Positions 59,052-64,000 of a stretch of 64,000 bases of DNA are shown here, piece after piece. Positions within the stretch are counted from its first letter, which is position 1. Every line of letters begins with the position of its first letter. The DNA comes from JAWLEP01 sp964553045. GTDB taxonomy: Bacteria > Fermentibacterota > Fermentibacteria > Fermentibacterales > JCC-6. Where the stretch lies: NCBI GenBank assembly GCA_964553045.1, contig CAZKJG010000012.1, positions 35,033 through 99,032 of the forward strand. Reading direction: 5' to 3'. The notes under the pieces are model-generated. The model did not search any database, was not told where the DNA came from, and saw only the letters and a program-made list of their open reading frames with translations. The position numbers and the translations under genes were made by a program.

Positions 59052-60206
59052 CTATGACTTTCGGGAGCCGGCGTATATCTCGTACCGGGCCAGGCGCCCC
59101 TCCATCGGTCCGTTTCGCAGCGGCCGCTTCATCGAGGTCCTGAGCCCCACGCTCTTCAGAAGCTCGCGGCGGCCGGTGTAGACCCAGGCCACCGAGCCCC
59201 GGCAGCGCTGCTTCAGGAAGTCACCCAGCTCGCCCATGAAGGTCTCCATATCCTCGCGGCCTATTCTTTTCCCGTACGGCGGGTTGGTGACGATTTCCGT
59301 GTTCGCAAGGCCCTCGAGCTCCTGAAAGCGGCTCACCGTCAGTTTCACGCCGGTTCCCCCGGGCAGACGGGACAGGTTCTTCCGGGCGGCGTCCACGGCC
59401 TCGGGGTCGGCGTCGCTTCCTCCGAGCAGCCCCTCCGGGAGCGGACGAATCCAGCCGTTGCAGCCCTTCCGAACACGCTCCCACATCTCCGGGTCGTAAT
59501 CGGGAAGCCGCATGAAGCCGAAGCGTTCCTGCAGGTAGCCCGCCGGTATGCGGCAGTAGCTCATCAGGGCTTCGGCCAGTATGGTCCCCGACCCGCACAT
59601 GGGGTCGTACAGTGGCCGCTTGCCGTTCCATTCGGTGATTCGGACGATGGCCGCGGCGTTGGTCTCCCTTATGGGGGCCTCCACGGAGTCCAGCCGGTAT
59701 CCGCGGCGGTGCAGCGAGCCTCCGGAGGTGTCGATGCGCAGGGAGGCGCGATTGTTGTGTATGTGCAGGTTGATCCACAGATGGGGGTCTTCGCGGTCCA
59801 CCGACGGCCGGCGGCCGTAGCGGTCGCGCATCTGGTCCACAACCGCGTCCTTCACCCGCAGCGCCGCGTACTGGGAGTGGTCTATCTTGCTGCCGGAGAC
59901 GTTGGCGAAGACGGCGAAGGTCTGGTCGGGTCCGATGAAGTCCGACCAGTTCACGCGGCGTGCCCTGCGGTAGAGGTAGTCGGGGTTGTGGCAGCCGAAC
60001 TCGTCCAGCGGGGCCAGCACGTGGGTCACCAGCCTGGTCATGTAGTTGATCCGGTACAGTGTGGCCCGGTCGGCTGTGAAGTAGACGCCCCGGTAGGTGG
60101 TGGCCGTCCTCTCGGCCCCCAGCTCCCGCAGCTCCTCCTCCGCCAGGTCCTCTACGGTGTCCGAGGCCATGGCGAAGTAGCGGTCCTTCTCCTGGTAGAG
60201 GTACAA
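59052..60206 (-). CDS. THUMP-domain class I RNA methyltransferase (RlmL-N/RlmK type)
   Basis: Start TTG at 60206 with GGAGG six bases upstream; longer and shorter starts (TTG 60305, ATG 60170) are possible. The 384-residue product has ELGAERTATTYRGVYF (THUMP-type N-domain), GSLHRRGYR, PLYDPMCGSGTILAEA (SAM-binding motif) and VTNPPYGKRI (NPPY catalytic). It should methylate guanine N2 of rRNA or tRNA. Terminal residues YEIYAG are typical of the family. Confidence 0.85.
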   Translation of the reverse strand: MYLYQEKDRYFAMASDTVEDLAEEELRELGAERTATTYRGVYFTADRATLYRINYMTRLVTHVLAPLDEFGCHNPDYLYRRARRVNWSDFIGPDQTFAVFANVSGSKIDHSQYAALRVKDAVVDQMRDRYGRRPSVDREDPHLWINLHIHNNRASLRIDTSGGSLHRRGYRLDSVEAPIRETNAAAIVRITEWNGKRPLYDPMCGSGTILAEALMSYCRIPAGYLQERFGFMRLPDYDPEMWERVRKGCNGWIRPLPEGLLGGSDADPEAVDAARKNLSRLPGGTGVKLTVSRFQELEGLANTEIVTNPPYGKRIGREDMETFMGELGDFLKQRCRGSVAWVYTGRRELLKSVGLRTSMKRPLRNGPMEGRLARYEIYAGSRKS

Positions 60207-60361
60207 GCCGCCTCCGTCCGCTGGCTGTTCATCCGTATCCGGCCTGCAAAGATGGGCAATGGCGCCCGGTTCCGCAAAGGCCGGTCCGGGGGCATGTGTT
60301 GACAATCGGGGCCCCAGATCGAATCAATCATGACTCCGGACCAACCGTGATTGGATATCCT

Positions 60362-60541
60362 GTGGCAAGACGCGGCGGACTGCTGGACAAGCTGGGCGTG
60401 CTGGGAGAGCTTCTGCGGTTCATGTGGGCCAGGAAGCTCTGGTGGCTGGTCCCCATGATGGTGGTCCTGGTCCTGCTGGTGGCCGTGCTGGTCTTCGCGC
60501 AGGGATCCGCCGTGGCCCCCTTCATCTACACGCTGTTCTGA
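60362..60541 (+). CDS. DUF5989-type small membrane protein
   Basis: Start GTG at 60362. The 59-residue product has one transmembrane helix (WWLVPMMVVLVLLVAVLVF) and ends GSAVAPFIYTLF, the family hallmark. Members are found next to SxtJ and carbamoyltransferase genes, as here; its role is unknown, maybe a membrane anchor for the enzyme. Confidence 0.8.
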   Translation: MARRGGLLDKLGVLGELLRFMWARKLWWLVPMMVVLVLLVAVLVFAQGSAVAPFIYTLF

Positions 60542-60545
60542 TCGC

Positions 60546-61055
60546 ATGGGCCTCATCAGCGGCATAGCGCTGGTGCTGCTTACGCTGGTGGGCTACTCCG
60601 CCGGCGCGGCGGCCTGCGTGGGCCGGGAAAAGCAGCCGGTCCCCCGGCTGCCCGACCTTCCGCTGGCCGCCATGGTGATAGTGGCCGCCCTGCTGCTGAG
60701 GCCGGATCTGGGCCGCTGGCCCTCCATCGCAGTGGGGGTGGCGGCAGGCTTCGGCGTGGGCTGGCTCGCCCTGCTGCCCCGTCGCGGGGGGCTTCCCGAG
60801 ACGCCCGTCAGGGAGGTCTCGGGGGGAAGCGCCATGGGCCGGGGCTGGCGCCGCTGGAAGGTCTTCGCCGGCCGCATGGGGAACTTCCAGGGCAGGATGG
60901 TGCTCTCGCTTTTCTACATGACTTTTGCCGTGCCCTTCGCCCTGCTGGCGAGGTTCCTCACCAATCCCCTGGGCAGGGGCAAGCCTCCCGGCTGGCACCG
61001 GCGGGGGCCGGAGGACCGCGACAGGAACGTCGACCAGGCCAGGAACCAGTTCTGA
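60546..61055 (+). CDS. SxtJ-like membrane protein
   Basis: A 169-residue product with two transmembrane helices near the N-terminus and another near GRMVLSLFYMTFAVPFALLARF, the SxtJ pattern (W-x-x-F-x-x-x-G then a helix with YxxxxxPxxxxxR). It ends with a charged tail. It lies between the DUF5989 gene and the carbamoyltransferase, with gaps of four and eleven bases. Probably a membrane partner of carbamoylation; function is unproven. Confidence 0.75.
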   Translation: MGLISGIALVLLTLVGYSAGAAACVGREKQPVPRLPDLPLAAMVIVAALLLRPDLGRWPSIAVGVAAGFGVGWLALLPRRGGLPETPVREVSGGSAMGRGWRRWKVFAGRMGNFQGRMVLSLFYMTFAVPFALLARFLTNPLGRGKPPGWHRRGPEDRDRNVDQARNQF

Positions 61056-61066
61056 GCGGAGGCCGA

Positions 61067-62851
61067 ATGCACATTCTGGGCATCTCCTGTTACTACCACG
61101 ACGCCGCCGCGGCGCTGCTGCGGGACGGACACCTGGTGGCCGCCGCCCAGGAGGAGCGCTTCTCCCACCGCAAGCACGACTCCTCCTACCCCGAGGGCGC
61201 CGTAGCCTACTGCCTCCGGGAGGCCGGCATAGACGGCCGTGACCTGGACTACGTGGTCTTCTACGAGAAGCCGCTGGTGAAGTTCGAGCGCATCCTCCTC
61301 TCCTCGCTGGCCACCTTTCCCCGCTCATGGAGGCTCTTCGGGGAGTCGATGATCAACTGGTTCGAGAAGAAGCTGTGGATCCGCTCCCGCATATCCCGGG
61401 AGCTGGACCTCCCCTCCGAGAGGATCCTATTCGTAGACCACCACGACGCCCACGCCGCCAGCGCCTTCTTCACCTCCCCCTTCCGGGAGGCGGCCCTGCT
61501 CACGGTGGACGGAGTGGGGGAGTGGACCACCACTGCAACGGGTACCGCAACGGCGGACTGGGGAGACGGCGGCGCCAACAGCATAGAACTGGACCAGACA
61601 CAGCGCTTCCCGCACTCCCTGGGCCTGCTCTACTCCGCGTTCACGGCATTCCTGGGCTTTCGGGTGAACAACGGCGAGTACAAGGTCATGGGCATGGCGC
61701 CCTACGGCGACCCCAGGTTCACCGGGGAGATCTACGACCGGATCCTGCGCACCGGCGCCGGGGGCAGCTTCAGCCTGAACATGGACTACCTCAGCTACCA
61801 CTACTCCCCGGAGAGGAGCTTCAGCCGAAAGTTCACCGACCTGTTCGGCCCGCCCCGGGACCCGGGCAGCGAGTTTATCACCCCCCGCACCAACCCGGGA
61901 GAGATAGGCCCAGACAGCGAGGAGGCGCGGAGGAACCAGCACTACGCCGACGTGGCCGCCAGCATACAGCGGGTCACCGAGGAGGTGCTGCTGGACATGG
62001 CCCGCGCCCTGCACGAGAGGACGGGACAGAAGAACCTCTGCATGGCCGGCGGGGTGGCCCTGAACTCCGTGGCCAACGGCCGGATCAAGCGCGAGACCCC
62101 CTTCAGCGGCTTCTTCATACAGCCCGCCGCCGGTGACGCCGGCGGCGCACTGGGAGCGGCCCTCTACACCTGGCACGTGCTGCTGGGCAACCCCCGGGAG
62201 GAGGTGCTGGACCACGCCTTCTGGGGCGAGAGCTACGGCGGCGCCCGCACCGCCGCGGCCCTGGAGGGTACCGGCCTGCGCTTCCGGGAGGTGGACCACG
62301 ACGAGGCGGTGGAGCTCTCCCGCGACGCCATCCTCCGCGGCAGCGTGATGGCCCTCTGCCAGGGCCGCTTCGAGTGGGGGCCCCGGGCCCTGGGCAACCG
62401 GTCCATACTGGCAGACCCCCGCGGCGCGGAGATGAAGGACGTGATCAACAGCAAGATCAAGTTCCGCGAGCCTTTCCGCCCCTTCGCACCGGCGGTTCCC
62501 GAGGAGTCGGCCCACCGCTGGTTCGAGGGCATCGGGGAGGGCGAGGAGTACCTGCCTGCCCGCTTCATGCTCACGGTGATGCCCTGGAAGGAGCCCCAGG
62601 GGGAGAAAGTCGCCGCCGTGAACCACATGGGCACCGGCAGGCTGCAGACGGTGCGCCGGAAGGACAACCCCCTCTACTACGACATCATCCGCTCCTTCGG
62701 GGAGGCCACCGGCGTGGACGTGCTGGTGAACACCAGCTTCAACCTCCGCGGAGACCCCATAGCCTCCACCCCCGAGCACGCCCTGAAAACCTTCACCAGG
62801 AGCGGCATAGACTGCATGTACCTCAACGGCTTCTGGGTGGAGAAGGCCTGA
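61067..62851 (+). CDS. Carbamoyltransferase (TobZ/NodU/HypF-like)
   Basis: A 594-residue enzyme with an ASKHA-like N-domain: ILGISCYYHDAAAALL, VDHHDAHAASAFF (metal His), LTVDGVGEW and the C-terminal domain GRFEWGPRALGNRSI and TSFNLRGDPI. It makes carbamoyl-adenylate from carbamoyl phosphate and ATP and moves the carbamoyl group to a hydroxyl of a sugar, antibiotic or glycan. The membrane neighbours suggest a lipid-linked or surface product. Three genes form one operon. It is followed by a short gap before a toxin-antitoxin-like pair. Confidence 0.85.
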   Translation: MHILGISCYYHDAAAALLRDGHLVAAAQEERFSHRKHDSSYPEGAVAYCLREAGIDGRDLDYVVFYEKPLVKFERILLSSLATFPRSWRLFGESMINWFEKKLWIRSRISRELDLPSERILFVDHHDAHAASAFFTSPFREAALLTVDGVGEWTTTATGTATADWGDGGANSIELDQTQRFPHSLGLLYSAFTAFLGFRVNNGEYKVMGMAPYGDPRFTGEIYDRILRTGAGGSFSLNMDYLSYHYSPERSFSRKFTDLFGPPRDPGSEFITPRTNPGEIGPDSEEARRNQHYADVAASIQRVTEEVLLDMARALHERTGQKNLCMAGGVALNSVANGRIKRETPFSGFFIQPAAGDAGGALGAALYTWHVLLGNPREEVLDHAFWGESYGGARTAAALEGTGLRFREVDHDEAVELSRDAILRGSVMALCQGRFEWGPRALGNRSILADPRGAEMKDVINSKIKFREPFRPFAPAVPEESAHRWFEGIGEGEEYLPARFMLTVMPWKEPQGEKVAAVNHMGTGRLQTVRRKDNPLYYDIIRSFGEATGVDVLVNTSFNLRGDPIASTPEHALKTFTRSGIDCMYLNGFWVEKA

Positions 62852-62903
62852 CGGTTGCGGCCGGCCTGTCCCGGACCACTTCTTTTGCTCCCGCTTTGTT
62901 GCG

Positions 62904-62933
62904 TTGACATACCACGCAATCGCGCAGTATATG
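62904..62933 (+). promoter_or_regulatory. Promoter of the MNT-HEPN operon
   Basis: TTGACA (62904-62909) and TATATG (62928-62933) with an 18-base spacer. The ATG of the first gene is only eight bases beyond the -10, so the transcript may have almost no leader. Confidence 0.65.
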
Positions 62934-62941
62934 AACGCATT

Positions 62942-63529
62942 ATGAATACGCTCGAAGCGATACTGTCTTCCAGCACCAGGGCGAAGATCTTCACGATCCT
63001 CTTCGGTGTGAAGCCCAGAGAGCTTCATAACAGGGAGATTGCGCGACGGGCGGGTCTCTCGGAGGCCGCCGTCAGGCGAGAGCTGGGAAAGCTCGCCGGA
63101 ATCCAGCTACTGACATCGAGAAAGGACAGCAACAGGGTCTACTATTCGGCGAACGAAGACCATCCGCTGTACGGTGAGATCCACTCAATCGTCCTAAAGA
63201 CCACAGGACTCGTCGATGTACTTGGCCGGGCCCTGGGAGAGGAAGAAATCGAAATAGCCTTTGTCTTCGGCTCAATAGCCGAAGGCTCGGAGAGTCCAGA
63301 CAGCGATGTCGACTTGATGATTGTAGGTAATCTCACTTATAAAGAGGCAAGCAGGTGTCTCTCGGGGGTCCGGGAGGCAATCGAGAGAGACATCAATCCC
63401 GTGGTCATGTCCGCTGGGGAATTCATCAAGCGGAGAAAGCGCGGCGATCACTTCCTGAGGAGCGTTCTGCAGGGGCCCAGGCTGTACGTCAGGGGGGGGC
63501 CGAATGAGCTTGAGGCAGTGGGCGGATAA
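62942..63529 (+). CDS. wHTH-nucleotidyltransferase (MNT) protein, antitoxin-like
   Basis: A 195-residue protein with an N-terminal winged helix-turn-helix (NREIARRAGLSEAAVRRELG) and a minimal nucleotidyltransferase (FGSIAEGSESPDSDVDLMIVG; Ser111, Asp122, Asp124 of GSx9-DxD). Such MNT proteins form a pair with HEPN RNases and can AMPylate the toxin. The HTH suggests that it also represses the operon. GC is lower and codons are less biased than in the window's main genes, which hints at transfer. A 26-base overlap with the next gene. Confidence 0.8.
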   Translation: MNTLEAILSSSTRAKIFTILFGVKPRELHNREIARRAGLSEAAVRRELGKLAGIQLLTSRKDSNRVYYSANEDHPLYGEIHSIVLKTTGLVDVLGRALGEEEIEIAFVFGSIAEGSESPDSDVDLMIVGNLTYKEASRCLSGVREAIERDINPVVMSAGEFIKRRKRGDHFLRSVLQGPRLYVRGGPNELEAVGG

Positions 63530-63941
63530 CGGCTGGCTCAGACCGGAGGCTACGAGCATTGAGGAGATCCGTAACCTGTTTGCGATCGTTGACAGGGACC
63601 TCATGGTCTCAAGGAAGACAGAATCGATCGATTGGCAGTTTGGAATAGCCTATAATGCCGCTCTCAAACTCTGTTCGATACTGCTCAGGTCCGAGGGCTA
63701 CAGGGCGTCCCATGGCAATCATCACTACAGAACGATTATGTCTGTATCTGAGATCCTGGGGCCCGAATGGACGGAGAGCGCTGACTACCTGAATGGATGC
63801 AGGATGAAGAGGAACACACTCGAATACGATTACGCCGGTGTAGTAACGGAGAATGATGTGCAGGAGCTGCTGGAATTTCTCGCCGGTTTCAAGAAGACCG
63901 TTCAGGAGTGGCTGAATCAACACCATCCCGATCTGATCTGA
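63504..63941 (+). CDS. HEPN-family protein, toxin-like partner
   Basis: The ATG at 63504 follows a GGGGGG site within the previous gene. The 145-residue product is all-helical. Near the C-terminus it has RMKRNTLEYDYAG (Arg103-Asn104), where HEPN RNases have an R-N-x4-His; the His position is Asp109. It is HEPN of the type that pairs with MNT. Loss of His may lower RNase activity, or use another residue. Function as a toxin is likely but not proven. Confidence 0.7.
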   Translation: MSLRQWADNGWLRPEATSIEEIRNLFAIVDRDLMVSRKTESIDWQFGIAYNAALKLCSILLRSEGYRASHGNHHYRTIMSVSEILGPEWTESADYLNGCRMKRNTLEYDYAGVVTENDVQELLEFLAGFKKTVQEWLNQHHPDLI

Positions 63942-64000
63942 CTCCGGCGGGGCATCTTAACCGATTATCGAACTCAGACCGCAGGCTATTCGGTAGAGTG

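Overview
The window is a GC-rich, almost fully coding stretch of an uncultured-type anaerobic bacterium. Arg AGG and Ile ATA codons are common, TGA is the ordinary stop, and GTG and TTG starts are frequent. Several exported proteins end in a short beta-sandwich tail (GRRV core, last residues VILR, AVIR or AIIR) like the secretion/sorting tails of the Fibrobacteres-Chlorobi-Bacteroidetes group and related candidate phyla. Together with lipoproteins, a predicted outer-membrane barrel and CpxP/Spy-like and Omp28-like proteins, this points to a diderm of that assemblage (Fermentibacteria/Eisenbacteria-like is my guess, not proven). There is no phage, insertion sequence, CRISPR array or rRNA.

Layout. 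1-8.4 kb: end of an exported protein, a tandem pair of exported transglutaminase-fold proteins (the second has lost Cys and His), a sulfatase-fold lipoprotein, a TPR-like membrane protein, tRNA-Ser overlapped by a MagIII/Nth-like glycosylase, and a 996-residue GNAT fusion. 8.5-12.8 kb: a tightly overlapping operon for four exported ferredoxins (ten 4Fe-4S-type motifs), an outer-membrane barrel candidate and a DsbD/CcdA-type membrane protein. 12.9-18.2 kb: a CitD-CitE fusion, an NSS sodium symporter with a duplicated extracytoplasmic insert, a NapH/NosR-like 4Fe-4S membrane protein, and a small exported protein whose frame is broken by a TGA followed by a bacterial-SECIS-like hairpin (possible CxxU selenoprotein). 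18.3-26.3 kb: tRNA-Asp, a lipoprotein, a Spy-like protein, an operon of M20 amidohydrolase, alanine racemase and FetAB-type ABC transporter, and a gingipain-family (C25) protease. 26.6-31.6 kb: APC permease, metallophosphoesterase, nucleotidyltransferase and class III aminotransferase. 31.9-41 kb: GGDEF-PilZ protein, a broken lipid kinase gene, DUF212 protein, MsrB, a second sulfatase, and a Fur/Zur-znuABC operon with an operator over the regulator start codon. 41-50 kb: ALDH7-type dehydrogenase, PH-domain protein and methyltransferase, an MscS fragment, thioredoxin-like and other exported proteins, an ECF sigma factor with a membrane partner, tRNA-Gln and a C45-like Ntn hydrolase. 50-60 kb: CofE-like ligase, creatininase plus ABC exporter plus CutA, Rrf2-hcp-cupin, glycosyltransferase, MscS, a Cys/Met PLP enzyme and a THUMP methyltransferase. 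60-64 kb: DUF5989-SxtJ-carbamoyltransferase and an MNT-HEPN toxin-antitoxin-like pair with lower GC.

How genes may work together. The 8.5-12.8 kb operon and the NapH-like gene at 16-17.5 kb look like parts of one extracytoplasmic electron-transfer chain: membrane Fe-S and thiol carriers passing electrons to periplasmic and lipid-anchored ferredoxins, perhaps with an outer-membrane barrel. This chain and the possible CxxU protein are the two most promising undescribed items. Zinc uptake with its Zur-like regulator, and Rrf2-controlled hcp, are conventional stress and metal modules. All functional calls are from reading motifs; no searches were run.
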